Below the pieces are notes generated by a model that saw nothing but the letters and a program-made list of their open reading frames with translations, did no database searches and was not told the DNA's origin. A program made the translations under genes and the position numbers. Shown piece after piece: positions 20,315-30,145 of a stretch of 64,000 bases of DNA (its first letter is position 1; each line of letters starts with the position of its first letter). The stretch is from contig SDUX01000008.1 in the NCBI GenBank assembly GCA_008729055.1, positions 372,001 to 436,000 of the forward strand. The letters run 5' to 3'. The stretch is from Pyropia haitanensis (taxonomy: Eukaryota > Rhodophyta > Bangiophyceae > Bangiales > Bangiaceae).

Positions 20315-21126
20315 CTCTTGGCTGCGCGGCCTGCGGAGCCCACAGGCGCTCGAGGGGGTGCTCGGCAAGAGCCACTGCGAGCTCGTTGGCGCGAGCCGCA
20401 GCGGCGAGCTCCTGGCACAAGCGAGGTATCGGGGTGCGTGGCGGTGCCGCATGCTCTGGGTGTGTGCGGCAGAGAAGCCACGTGTTGTGGCCAGTTCCGC
20501 TGGGATGGTGCGGTAGAGGACCACAATGGGGTGGCTCCGCACCGCCAAGACTTCTGAGATGGGCTGACACGGAGAAAGTGCGACCGGCATCTACGGCAGC
20601 TGCCGCGGGTCCGTCATACCGCCAGCATACGAAAAAAGACTCGACGATGAGGACTGTGTGAAGTACAGGGGCGCTGTGTAGGAGAAGACGTCGTCGTTCA
20701 CACCTGTATGGTACAGTCTGGTAGGTTTCTACCGCAGAGACAGAGCATCGCCTCCGAGCATCACTGGCATGTCGCGGTACGGCTGGGCCGTTGTCTCTTG
20801 CCCCGTCCACTTGACACTACGCTCCGTGGCGATCCCCGCGATCCGCTCGACAACGAGACTGAAGACCACCAGCCGGATAGCTTGCACTGGTGGGGAGCAG
20901 TTGTGGGGCACACGCGGCGGCCAACTCCCCCGCGCGGTGTGCTACACCCCATCTAATCGTCGTGTGTATGGGGCGCAGCTGAGCCAAAACAGACCCCATC
21001 CGAGCTCCCCCCGACACGGGTCTAATAGCGCCGCGTCCGCGCAGGTGACGTGGTTGGGTGGGCCCGCCCTCAGTGAGGTGGAGCGCTCTGTTTGATCGAT
21101 GAGCCTCCACCCGTCAGCCACGCGTC
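20315..21126. other. Upstream region of gene B, inner arm 1
   Basis: This balanced-composition region is identical to its mirror in arm 2. It carries sequences homologous to the upstream regions of A (14400-14520, opposite strand) and D (28400-28560). I see no separate gene. Confidence 0.6.
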
Positions 21127-21706
21127 GAGAGCTTGGGACGCTCCACGTGGCCGGTGGATTGTCGGACACCAGCTTCAGGCTGACACGAGCTTCAATCGTT
21201 GATCCAAAAATTGGGCGGACTCCACGCGTGTCGAAGTGTCGCCTCCGGGCGCGTTCCAATCCAGACGGCATACAGTCTACGGGACGGCGAGCAATAGCCG
21301 TTTTTCGACCAATAGTCCGCCAGAGCTGCAGCCGCATCGTCCGACCTCTAAGAGGACATACGGAGTTGTGCTGTGCTCATGCAAAAAAGAACAAATGAGG
21401 TCCGTGAGGACGATGAGCGGCGCGGGCGACTCGCTTTGAAGGCGTCGTTGCCCCACTGGATGCCCACCATCCCGACGGGAACACCAGCGGACCGCTCTCC
21501 CTCATTCACTGATGCTCGTCCGTGTTTTGTTCTTTACCTGACACACACGCGCATAGCCTCCTGAACTTTGGGCGAACTTTCTCTCACCTCGCCAACATGA
21601 AGAAGTCAAACATTCAAAATGGGTCAACTTGTGTTTAACTCTGCGTTCACGTCGGCGATTGCTGGCTACGGTCATCCTTCCCGACAGCAGCCATGATGTA
21701 GCACTG
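21127..21706. other. Central spacer of the palindrome (580 bp), with a decayed third copy of the protease-homologue 3' flank
   Basis: The arms stop matching exactly after CACGCGTC (21126) and before GACGCGTG (21707). The spacer is not mirrored. Its right third (about 21508-21706) resembles 23807-23990, the 3' flank of the right-hand protease homologue. Shared landmarks in the same order are GCTCGTC, TGTGTTTT/TTTTTTT, GACCTGAC-like, CTTTGGGC, CGCCAA, AAGTCAA, GTTCACG, GCTACGG and CCATCC. No gene is seen in the spacer. Confidence 0.7.
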
Positions 21707-22518
21707 GACGCGTGGCTGACGGGTGGAGGCTCATCGATCAAACAGAGCGCTCCACCTCACTGAGGGCGGGCCCACCCAACCACGTCACCTGCGCGGACGC
21801 GGCGCTATTAGACCCGTGTCGGGGGGAGCTCGGATGGGGTCTGTTTTGGCTCAGCTGCGCCCCATACACACGACGATTAGATGGGGTGTAGCACACCGCG
21901 CGGGGGAGTTGGCCGCCGCGTGTGCCCCACAACTGCTCCCCACCAGTGCAAGCTATCCGGCTGGTGGTCTTCAGTCTCGTTGTCGAGCGGATCGCGGGGA
22001 TCGCCACGGAGCGTAGTGTCAAGTGGACGGGGCAAGAGACAACGGCCCAGCCGTACCGCGACATGCCAGTGATGCTCGGAGGCGATGCTCTGTCTCTGCG
22101 GTAGAAACCTACCAGACTGTACCATACAGGTGTGAACGACGACGTCTTCTCCTACACAGCGCCCCTGTACTTCACACAGTCCTCATCGTCGAGTCTTTTT
22201 TCGTATGCTGGCGGTATGACGGACCCGCGGCAGCTGCCGTAGATGCCGGTCGCACTTTCTCCGTGTCAGCCCATCTCAGAAGTCTTGGCGGTGCGGAGCC
22301 ACCCCATTGTGGTCCTCTACCGCACCATCCCAGCGGAACTGGCCACAACACGTGGCTTCTCTGCCGCACACACCCAGAGCATGCGGCACCGCCACGCACC
22401 CCGATACCTCGCTTGTGCCAGGAGCTCGCCGCTGCGGCTCGCGCCAACGAGCTCGCAGTGGCTCTTGCCGAGCACCCCCTCGAGCGCCTGTGGGCTCCGC
22501 AGGCCGCGCAGCCAAGAG

Positions 22519-22526
22519 TATAAATA
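22519..22526 (+). promoter_or_regulatory. TATA box of gene C
   Basis: TATAAATA, 177 bp before the ATG at 22696 and followed by TGCACCCCGACCAC. The start GCACCCCGACCAC also follows the gene E TATA box (30138). The shared 33-bp upstream element is at 22291-22321. Confidence 0.7.
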
Positions 22527-22695
22527 TGCACCCCGACCACTCCTCCGTTTTGCCGTCCATCCCATCGTCCCACCACGGCCACCAGGACCACAGACCGTCC
22601 CTCCGACCCAACCGCACTCCCCGGCCGCCCACATCCGCCTCTGATTGCTGCCACCCTCTCCTCGTCAGCTCTCTGGTGCACATCGCCCCCCAACC

Positions 22696-23397
22696 ATGGC
22701 GCTCATCAAGCGAGCGGTGCTGGTGGCTACGGCCGCCCTGGTGCTGCTGGCCGCGTCCGCGTCGGCCGAGTCCGAGACGGCCGCGGCGGCGACCGAGGTC
22801 ACCGGCACGACCGCTGTGGACACCAACGCGGCGGAGGAGGACCCCACCGCTGTCGTGGACACGACATCTCGCGGTTCGCGCTACGGCGGGCACTATGGCC
22901 GCCGCTGGTGCGCGCACAAGAAGGTGTGCCGCAAGTACCGCGTTGTGAGCTACCGGCCGTGCCACTACCGCTACTCGTCGCACATGCTGGAGACGGACGC
23001 CGACGCGGCGGCGGCGGCCGAGCCCGAGGAGGCCGCGCCGATGGAGGCCGACGGCGTCGAGGCGGCCGACGGGGAGGTGCTGACGGGCGCCGCTGAGCGC
23101 TCGTACGGCGATGACGATGACAACGACTATGGGAAGGACTACAAGAACAACGGCAAGTACAACGGCAAATACGGCGGGAAGCGCGACGGAAAGTACTACG
23201 GCAAGCGCTACGGACACGGCAAGGACTACAAGTACGGCAAGCGCTACGGGTACGGCAAGCGCTACGGCAAGGGCAAGTACTACGGCAAGGGGAACCGCTA
23301 CGGGAAGGGCTACGGCTACAAGAAGCACTACCGCAAGTACTACTGCTACAAGGTGCGCTGCCACTACAAGCGCAAGTGCAACAAGCACCACTATTGA
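22696..23397 (+). CDS. secreted Cys/Tyr/Lys/Gly-rich protein, family member C
   Basis: This 233-residue protein is identical to gene B across its full length; the two genes point away from each other across the 580-bp spacer. The domain order is signal peptide, acidic Ala-rich region, Cys module 1, acidic linker ending in SYGDDDDNDYGKDYK, Gly-Lys-Tyr repeats and Cys module 2 (KYYCYKVRCHYKRKC). Complete identity of coding and flanking DNA between B and C, against clear divergence from A, D and E, points to a recent duplication or to ongoing gene conversion between the arms. The ATG context is CAACCATGG. Confidence 0.87.
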   Translation: MALIKRAVLVATAALVLLAASASAESETAAAATEVTGTTAVDTNAAEEDPTAVVDTTSRGSRYGGHYGRRWCAHKKVCRKYRVVSYRPCHYRYSSHMLETDADAAAAAEPEEAAPMEADGVEAADGEVLTGAAERSYGDDDDNDYGKDYKNNGKYNGKYGGKRDGKYYGKRYGHGKDYKYGKRYGYGKRYGKGKYYGKGNRYGKGYGYKKHYRKYYCYKVRCHYKRKCNKHHY

Positions 23398-23528
23398 TTC
23401 TAGTGTAGGCGGGGACACCTCGGGGTACCCAGCCGAGACTGTGACGGGCAGAGTGTGCGTATGGCGAGGGGAGCGAGAGGGGTGGCGACGGTGGCTACAC
23501 CGGTCAGGTATAACCATGACATTGATTG

Positions 23529-23569
23529 TGCGCGTGCTTTAACAAAGCATAGCGCACCCAACAACCCAC
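23529..23569 (+). promoter_or_regulatory. 3' hairpin element of gene C
   Basis: Starts 132 bp after the stop. Lower stem TGCGC (23529-23533) pairs with GCGCA (23552-23556) with A23551 bulged. G34/T50 forms a wobble pair. Upper stem TGCTTT (23535-23540) pairs with AAAGCA (23544-23549) around the loop AAC. ACCCAACAAC follows (23556-23565). Compared with gene D, the base pair next to the loop changes from T-A to G-C on both sides, and a lower-stem C-G becomes a T-G wobble. Confidence 0.65.
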
Positions 23570-24113
23570 CCGTACTGCCGTACGTGCGCCGTACGTGCGC
23601 CAGCGCTGCCCACCCTAGCGCTGCGCTATGCTACTGCGGCTGCCCACATGGACTGATGAAGCCTGGCGGGCAGTCTCCAACCAGACGCGCACGCTGGCTA
23701 TACGGTTGGCCGTGACTTCTTTTTGTGCACAGTCGCTGACGCAATACATGCCCGCCCTCCAAGTGGCGAGCCCAGCCGACTGCCCTCCCCATTGCGATGA
23801 GGCTCGTCTATGTATGTGTTTTTTTTTTTTTGCCGACGTAAAACGCGCCTGACCTGACCAAAGTCCGGGCCGACGGTCTCTGGCGTCGCCAATATTTCAA
23901 GTCAACAGCTCAAAGTCGATCAATTGGTGCGTTGTTCTTTGTTCACGGCTGCGCCTGCTCGCTACGGCCATCCCCCCGACTGCCGACGCCCCCCCATGCT
24001 CGTCCATGACCCTCCCATGCTCCCCTCCCTCCCTCCTCCCCCGCTGACGCGTTCCGCCATCCCCATCCCACCCCCAAGTCATTCCGCCGCGCCCCATCCG
24101 CCGCGCCCCCTCC
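23570..24113. other. Intergenic between gene C and the right protease homologue
   Basis: Mirror of 18719-19263, with a T13 run at 23819-23831 and a C-rich stretch before the stop of the protease homologue. No gene is seen. Confidence 0.6.
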
Positions 24114-25055
24114 TCAGTACCCGTTCCACCCGTACATCACACTCCACACCCACTCCCGCACCGCCTCCACCCGCGTGTACACGTTGGGGAGGCCCTTGAC
24201 GCACGCCAGACCCCCCACCTCCTGCAGCCAGTAGCTCGCCACCCCAAACAGCTGGTACACGTTGGCGCCCCCGTACTCGTACACCTTGAACAGCGGGCCG
24301 CCCATGTCGCGCTCGCACAGCGTCACGCTCGCCGCCGCGCCCACGTTGGTACACACCTGCGCGGCGGGCGCCACGGGGATGGGCACCCGCTCCGTATACG
24401 CGGTGCACGTCGCCCACGGCGTCAGCGGCTGGGTGCCCACCTTGAGCGACACCGACCCCGCCGCCGCCGCGTCGGCCGACACGGCGCCAAAGCCGGCGAC
24501 GAGAAAGTCCCGCGGCCGCGGGCTGTCCGCCTCCTCTGTCCACCGCCACCCATTCAGACGGACGGGCACCACCCCCGCGGCGAGGTACGTTTGCTCTGAC
24601 GGTGGCTCGGCAATCGTCACCACCGCCACGTCGTACAGGTAGCCCAGCGCCGCGTAGTGTGGGTGCGTCGTCACCGCGGCGACCCTCACCTCCACGCCCG
24701 AAAACAGGTCCGCGCCGCCCACGCGGACGAGGTCCCCCACCTCCACCCCACACCCGGCGCGCGTCAGCACGTGGCCGGGGCCGACCAGCGAGCCGCCACA
24801 GTAGTAGCCGTTCCCGTCGGGGGTGAAGAACTTGGTGAAGAACACCGCCCCCGTCTTGGCGTCCGCGTCCGACACGACACGCCCGCCAACGAGGCGGGCC
24901 CGCCGTGCTGCCCGCCCGGCGCTGACGTCCACCGCGTGCGCACGGCTGGCGTTGCCGAGGGACAGCGCCTCCGCGGCGGCGGGGACGGCGGCCGAGCCGG
25001 CGGCGACGGCGGTGGCCGCAAGGAGGGTGGCAGCGGCGGCGGCGGCAAAGCCCAT
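24114..25055 (-). CDS. secreted trypsin-fold serine protease homologue, catalytically dead (right copy)
   Basis: This 313-residue protein differs from the left copy by one visible residue (His139 to Tyr, in ALGYLYDV). It keeps the signal peptide, the basic pro-region with an activation-like site before LVGG, CGGSL, Asp142, and the same losses at Gly101 (His) and Met251 (Ser). Its 5' leader and upstream sequence differ more from the left copy than the coding sequence does, which suggests selection or conversion acting on the coding part. The TATA box on the minus strand is at 25264-25270. It converges with gene C. Confidence 0.9.
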   Translation of the reverse strand: MGFAAAAAATLLAATAVAAGSAAVPAAAEALSLGNASRAHAVDVSAGRAARRARLVGGRVVSDADAKTGAVFFTKFFTPDGNGYYCGGSLVGPGHVLTRAGCGVEVGDLVRVGGADLFSGVEVRVAAVTTHPHYAALGYLYDVAVVTIAEPPSEQTYLAAGVVPVRLNGWRWTEEADSPRPRDFLVAGFGAVSADAAAAGSVSLKVGTQPLTPWATCTAYTERVPIPVAPAAQVCTNVGAAASVTLCERDMGGPLFKVYEYGGANVYQLFGVASYWLQEVGGLACVKGLPNVYTRVEAVREWVWSVMYGWNGY

Positions 25056-25263
25056 GGTGTAGAGCGAGGAGGAGGGCCGCGAGGGATGGGGACAGCCGTG
25101 AGTCAGCGGGGAGACCAGGGGAGAGGTGGGAAGACAGAAGGCGACTCGGCTGTAGAAGGGGATGGCGCCGTCGTGTTGGGCTGGGGCGTGCGCTTGTGCG
25201 TGGGGTTGCTGTCTCTGAAAAAAAAAAAGCCATCTCGCTCCAAGTCACCGCAGCGGTGGCGCC

Positions 25264-25270
25264 TCATATA
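25264..25270 (-). promoter_or_regulatory. TATA box of protease-homologue gene (right copy)
   Basis: TATATGA on the minus strand, 209 bp before the ATG at 25055, the mirror of 17560-17566. Between TATA and ATG a pyrimidine tract ending in CAG (about 25212-25230) has a longer T run than in the other arm. Confidence 0.45.
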
Positions 25271-27144
25271 CGCGGCAGCACCGCGTGCAGCTGGCCACAG
25301 CAGCGGCCCGCCGCGCGGCACAGGCGCTTGCTTCCCCCCTCCGACACACACCCCGCCGCCCGACGCGCAGAAGCTCACCCGCTGGGGGGTGCACCCCGCC
25401 ATCCCCCTCCCACCGCCGCCCCCTCCCGCGCACCGCGGCCGCAGCCTCCCAGCCCCCTACGCCAGCCTCAGACCGCCGCCGCCCATTGACGAGCCGGCGC
25501 GGCCGGCAGCAACCCGTGAAGGCCTCACGCCTACCACTCTCCGCCCCACTGCAACTGACCGTCGCCGCCGCCGCCGCCGCCGCCGCCGCTGCCGTCCCGG
25601 CCACCGCCGCCTCCACCGCCGCTGCCGCCGACGCGGTAGACATCACCGCCGCTGACGTGGAAGCGGCCCGTCCGCAGTCGGCAGCGCGGCCGCTCCTAGG
25701 GGGGTTGACAACCGCCGCCGCCGCCGCCGCCGCCGCCACCAACGCCGCCGCCACCGTTGGGGTCAACCCCCCCCCCACGCCCGCCCCCCCCCCTCCTCCC
25801 GCGGCGGCGGTGGTGATCACGGTGGCGGCGCTCCCTCTAGGCCCCCCCTGCATCGCCGGGGCGGGCACCGAGTACGACCGGGGTGGCGACGTCATTGCCG
25901 TCCAGCCGAGGGGAGGTGGGAGCGCGGAGCCGACCCGCGGACGGCACCAGGGAAGCAGACGGCAAGTGGCGGGGGGCGGGGGAAGTCAAGGGGGGGAGAG
26001 ACCGGGGGGGAAGGGGGGTCGCTCATCTATGGGTCAGGCCAGCGCGTCAGCAGCGGAGCGGGGAGGGGGTGGAGGGGGTCCGAGAGGCCACAGCAGTCAC
26101 CGCCGCCGCATGACCTCGTGCTCGCGTCCGTGGACGCGCCCCGCGGCAGCAGCGGTGGGGCCGCCCATGACGCGGGGGACGAGGGGGGGACGCGGTGGCG
26201 GCTTGGCGGCAACCCCCCCGTCATTCCCCCCCGCCGCCTCGCCCCCCCCCGCCTGCGTACCGGCTGCGCAGCGTCGCGAGGGGCCGACGCACGGCGTTGG
26301 GGGCGCGCCGCCGCGGCCGCGCCGACGGTGGGTCGCGTCGCCGCCGCCCGCCGCCCGCGGTCGGCACACACGCACGGTCGTGGTCGCGGCAAGGACGACG
26401 CTCGCGTCGGGGGCGGCCGTTGAACTGCGTGGCGTGGGTGTCATTGGCTCCCAGTCTTGCGACCCACGTCACCCACCAAGCGTGCCAGGGTTGCCTGTTG
26501 CGGCTTGTCAATGACATCTGGTGTCTCGTCAACCTTCGTCCAGATTCTTCCGTGGCTGTCAGTTCTTCGGATCGACGAATCCGATTGGCTCACAGCGACG
26601 GAATATGCACACGGACGGTGCAGGAGCATCCAACACAGAGACACGCAAGAAAAGACAAGAGACACAACAGATGAGAAAAAGAATCGAGGCATCCAAACTG
26701 TCGAATGGATGACCACAAGAAGCTCTCTCTTCCTGCGCTCTCATATTTTTTCTGAGGTGGCTGCTCGTGTACTGCTGCCTTTGAACGGCGCGTACGCGGA
26801 TGTCTTGCGATTGACGAGACTTTGTTGTGACACGTGTGCGCCAACTGCAGTGGACTGGGTGCGACTAGCTAGCACATGCGGGAGACCAGAGGCAATGGGC
26901 CAACATTTCCTGTCCCGTGCATTCCTTCGTCAACCCTTCGGGAGGATGGTCTGTGAACGGTCGGTCCATTGGCACCGGCGCAGTGGTGGCGCCCGTGGGC
27001 AACGCTGGGCAAGCCCGTTGCCAGTCTTACGCGCTCCGCGGTCGTGAGGGCACCCGGTGCGATGATCAACATGACCGGCTGTCGACAATGTGACGCCCAT
27101 TCAACGCGATGCGCAGTGCATACCGTCTCGACCGAGCGACGCAT
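25271..27144. other. Outer right arm and flank, no gene recognised
   Basis: GC-rich mirror of 16232-17559 up to about 26594, then AT-richer unmatched sequence (26600-27100). Open frames in the GC-rich part are not conserved between the arms. The stretch 26640-27140 holds nothing that I recognise. Confidence 0.55.
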
Positions 27145-27184
27145 GGGTTGTTGGGTGCGCTATGCTTGTTTCAAGCACGCACAC
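27145..27184 (-). promoter_or_regulatory. 3' hairpin element of gene D
   Basis: On the minus strand: lower stem GTGTGC pairs with GCGCAC (one G-T wobble), G-T wobble, upper stem TGCTTG pairs with CAAGCA around the loop AAA, one bulged A, followed by ACCCAACAAC. It starts about 133 bp after the stop codon of gene D. Sequence differs from genes A and C in both stems, yet pairing and the bulge are kept. Confidence 0.65.
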
Positions 27185-27316
27185 AATCACGGCGATCGTC
27201 AGACCTAACTGGTGACGCCACCGGCGCCACCCCCTCGTCTCCCCCCACCGTACACACACACCCCTAGTCACACAGTATCCGCTGGTTGCGCCGCGGACCG
27301 CCCCTCCTCACTCGTT

Positions 27317-27964
27317 CTAGTAGCGGTAGTAGTAGCACTTGCGCTTGTAGTGGCAGCGCACCTTGTAGCAGTAGTACTTGCGGTAGTGCTTCCAGTAGCC
27401 CTTGCCGTACCCGTAGCCCTTGCCGTGCCCGTGGTGACCGCCGTACCCGCGCTCGGCAGCGCCCGTCAGCATCTCCCCGTCGGCCGTCTCAACGCCGTCA
27501 GCCTCCATAGGCGCGGCCTCCTCGGGTTCGGCCTCGGCCGCCGCCTTGGCACCCGCCTGGAGCATATGCGACGAGTAGTAGTGGCAAGGCTTGTAACGCA
27601 CAACGCGGTACTTGTGGCATACCTTGTAGTACTTGCACCGGTAGCGGCGGTGGTAGCGGTGGCCGTGGTGGTAACCGCCGTATCGAGAGCCGCGAGACAC
27701 CCCGTCCACGTCAGCGTCGTCGTCGACGTCGTTCGCCTCCTTGACAGCGGTGGGGTCCTCCTCTGCTGCATCCTCGTCCACAGCGGCCTTGTTGGCCACG
27801 TCGACGGCCATACTCATCACCCCAGGGTCCGTGGTGACGGCCTCGGCGGCGGTACCGGCGACCTTGGACGCCGCCGCGGCCGTCTCGGTCTCGGCCGATG
27901 CCGATGCGGCTAGCAGCACCAGGGTGGCCGTAGCCACCAGCACGGCATGCTTGATGAGCACCAT
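27317..27964 (-). CDS. secreted Cys/Tyr/Lys/Gly-rich protein, family member D
   Basis: This 215-residue protein has a signal peptide at 1-24 (MVLIKHAVLV... SASA) and a longer acidic pro-region including EEDPTAVKEANDVDDDADV. Cys module 1 has C110, C116 and C127 (CKYYKVCHKYRVVRYKPC), enriched in His and Tyr. An Ala/Glu linker follows (APMEADGV shared with A-C), then a short Gly-rich repeat zone (GKGYGYGKGYWKHY) and Cys module 2 (C199, C204, C210). The repeat zone is much shorter than in B/C, so the repeats vary while both Cys modules are fixed. The ATG at 27964 has context CAGCCATGG. It is head to head with gene E, 2.4 kb apart. Confidence 0.86.
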   Translation of the reverse strand: MVLIKHAVLVATATLVLLAASASAETETAAAASKVAGTAAEAVTTDPGVMSMAVDVANKAAVDEDAAEEDPTAVKEANDVDDDADVDGVSRGSRYGGYHHGHRYHRRYRCKYYKVCHKYRVVRYKPCHYYSSHMLQAGAKAAAEAEPEEAAPMEADGVETADGEMLTGAAERGYGGHHGHGKGYGYGKGYWKHYRKYYCYKVRCHYKRKCYYYRY

Positions 27965-28155
27965 GGCTGGGGGGGGACGAGCACCGGATGGCAGACGAGG
28001 GGGAACACAGCCGGTGCCGGAGGGTAAAGGGAGAGCTGGAGGCAGCCTTGCGGATGATATGAGCGGTGGGGGCGTGTGGTTTGGCTGGAGGGGCGGGCGT
28101 TGCTGGTGGTGGGTTGGAGATGTGGGAAGTCAACTGGGGAGATGGGAGGGGAGCG

Positions 28156-28163
28156 CATTTATG
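28156..28163 (-). promoter_or_regulatory. TATA-like box of gene D
   Basis: CATAAATG on the minus strand, about 192 bp before the ATG at 27964. It is the weakest match among the five family TATA sites but lies at the expected distance. Confidence 0.5.
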
Positions 28164-30137
28164 CGGTTGCCCGAGCGGCCGGTGGACCTCATCAGCTCTG
28201 AGAGAGGTGTGTTAGGTGAGGGCCGACGTCGTGTGCAGCTGGCACGAAGGAGATGCTGGCATGCGTTGTCATGCCGCATGCCCGTGGCGTGAGCGCCAGC
28301 AAAGCCATCGTGTCCAATGGGCAGTAGCAGAGAACGGGGGGTTCCCTCAGGTCACTTGTGAGGGGGGTTTACTCACGCCAGTCTGGTGCAGCCTGGCCGC
28401 CACTTCATCAGGGGAACGAGCACGGTATCTGAGCATCACTGCCAGGACGAGGCATGGCTGGGGCTCTTCTCTCGACTGTCCGCATTACACCACGCAGCGT
28501 GACATTCCCACGATTCCCTAGACACCGAGCCTGCCGCCGTCCACCTCGCGGACATTGCGCTGGCGGGACCAGCCTCTGGATGAAGCGACAGCAGGTCCCT
28601 CCGCCCGTCTCCTGCTGCAATCGATGGTCGCTTCCAAAACGATACAGCCAAGTCGAACCGCACCCGGTCCGAGCTTTGGTCCCCATCGGTCCACAGGACA
28701 ATGGATCGGGAGGACCTCCCCTTTACATGTTTATCGTTTTTTTCGAGGTGTGGACCACCCGCAGGCCACCTGCCCTGAGCCGGAGTGACTCCTCATGGCC
28801 GCCGGATGGTCCGGTATCTGTCGGGCTTTCTAGCGTTCACGAACGCAGGTCTGCGCTGGGAATCGGAAGGAACGGGGGACAGCCGATGAGCGTCAGAAAG
28901 TTTTTCGACTGACTGCCAGCAAGGACGACAGAGCCGCGAAAATCCTTGTCGCTACGGAGTAGCCCGGTCCGGGTGATGGCGGGTGTGTGGGGTGTCGCGC
29001 GGTCCCCGCTCGGCGGGCGCGGACGGCGGGGCCGTGCGCACCAGTGATCCTCAATCACACCGATGATCGGCGCCCCGCTGGGCAGCCGCCCCACGGGGCT
29101 CTCGACATGTGTGGGGTCCCTTTCCCAAAGGGCACTCGTTCTTGCCAGCGGCGCGCCGGCTGATCGGGGACACGCCACCCACGTGCCACACCATCAGTGG
29201 CGGAACTGGCAGCGTGCCTCCGCCCTCCAGGTCACGTCTCCAATTGATCAGCCCAATTTTCCACCTGGCCTGCTGGCTCGTTGGTAACTGGCGGGGCAAC
29301 CGACGGATCGCCGAGATCCTGCCCAGAACCGTTCTTAAGGGCGGTTCCAGCTAATCTTGCCGGGCGTCGTGTGTCGGCCGCCCGCCGAGCCCCTACATCA
29401 CGCGCGGGTGTCAACACATCGCCATAGCGCTGGCGAGGACGCGGACACGCTGGCTTCCGAAAGAAGAGACCACCACTCTATCATTCTACGAAAAAATAGG
29501 GGAGTTGTAGGGGATACAGAATACGGTGGGCCCACCTTGTCATCGAGCTGAGCGGCGCTGGCCAGGCGGACCAGTCGCGCGTCGCCAGCCTTGTCGTCCT
29601 CGCACCAGCGCAAGGGGAATCACACTGGACGCACACACGATAATCCCTCAAAACGGGCAAGGTGCTCTCTTTTGCGCAGCCTCGGCGAGCTCAGCGTACC
29701 ATCCAGTCAGGCAGCATCGTCTGCCGTTGGGTCTCCGTGAATGTGTGCGAGACGAGGCATCTCAGTTCTCGCCGCTGGTCTAGTGGGGTCCGACACTCCG
29801 TCCGCCCGCATCGTCGTGTGTAGTGTGTGCGCTGGCAGTTGAATCACCCACGGGAGCTGCCTCGTTGGCCCTTCTCCGATATGACGTGTCAGGCCATCTT
29901 TGGGGCGTTTGCGGCGGGTATCTCCCCGTACCTTGGTCCCCAACCTCCCATCTTCCACCTCAATGGCAACCGGATAAGGTCGCACTGCTGGCGCGCACGC
30001 CCAGAGCGGACAACACCGCAAAAAGCGCCGACATCTCGCAGGTGCCAAGCGAGCGCCACTGCAGAGCGACGCCAAGAGCTCACGAAGGCCCTCGCGGAGC
30101 TCCCCCCCCAAGCACCTGCACACCAGCCGGGCAAGCG
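28164..30137. other. Intergenic between divergent genes D and E
   Basis: A 2-kb region of balanced composition. The stretch 28400-28560 resembles 20730-20900 (upstream of B), starting at GAGCATCACTG. The right end, from about 30030, matches the promoter-proximal region of genes A and C. No open frame here looks like a gene. Confidence 0.55.
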
Positions 30138-30145
30138 TATAAATA
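30138..30145 (+). promoter_or_regulatory. TATA box of gene E
   Basis: TATAAATA, 197 bp before the ATG at 30335. It is followed by CGCACCCCGACCACC, nearly the same as after the gene C box. Confidence 0.7.

Larger units (their letters stand above)
16232..21126. repeat. Inverted repeat, left arm (about 4.9 kb)
   Basis: Every position x in the inner part pairs with 42833 - x in the right arm. The relation slips to 42832 at the A14/T13 run (19001-19014), to 42830 near 17.5 kb and to 42827 outside 16.95 kb, so only a few bases of indel separate the arms. Inner 2.1 kb: every translation I compared is identical. Outer part: scattered substitutions, increasing to clear divergence at 16232-16420. The arm contains the protease-homologue gene (+) and secreted-family gene B (-). 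Confidence 0.95.
21707..26594. repeat. Inverted repeat, right arm (about 4.9 kb)
   Basis: Reverse complement of 16232-21126, with the offsets given there. It carries gene C (+) and the second protease homologue (-). Differences from the left arm that I can see include T13 versus A14, one amino-acid change in the protease homologue, several changes in its 5' leader, and an increasing number in the GC-rich outer 1.4 kb. Confidence 0.95.

Noticed and set aside
19316..20557. 413-residue hydrophobic frame antisense to gene B (mirror antisense to C; similar frames antisense to A, D and E)
   Set aside because: It is the reverse reading of Tyr/Lys/Gly codons, which gives Val/Leu/Ala. The sense frame has a signal peptide, ordered modules and a TATA box.
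23529..23569. Hairpin followed by ACCCA as a histone mRNA stem-loop
   Set aside because: Stem sequence, the bulged A, the 3-base loop and the gene type do not fit the histone element; only the ACCCA tail is alike.
16232..26594. Palindrome as a long-read fold-back chimera
   Set aside because: The arms differ by indels and substitutions that increase outwards, and a non-mirrored 580-bp spacer with its own homology separates them. Not fully excluded without reads.
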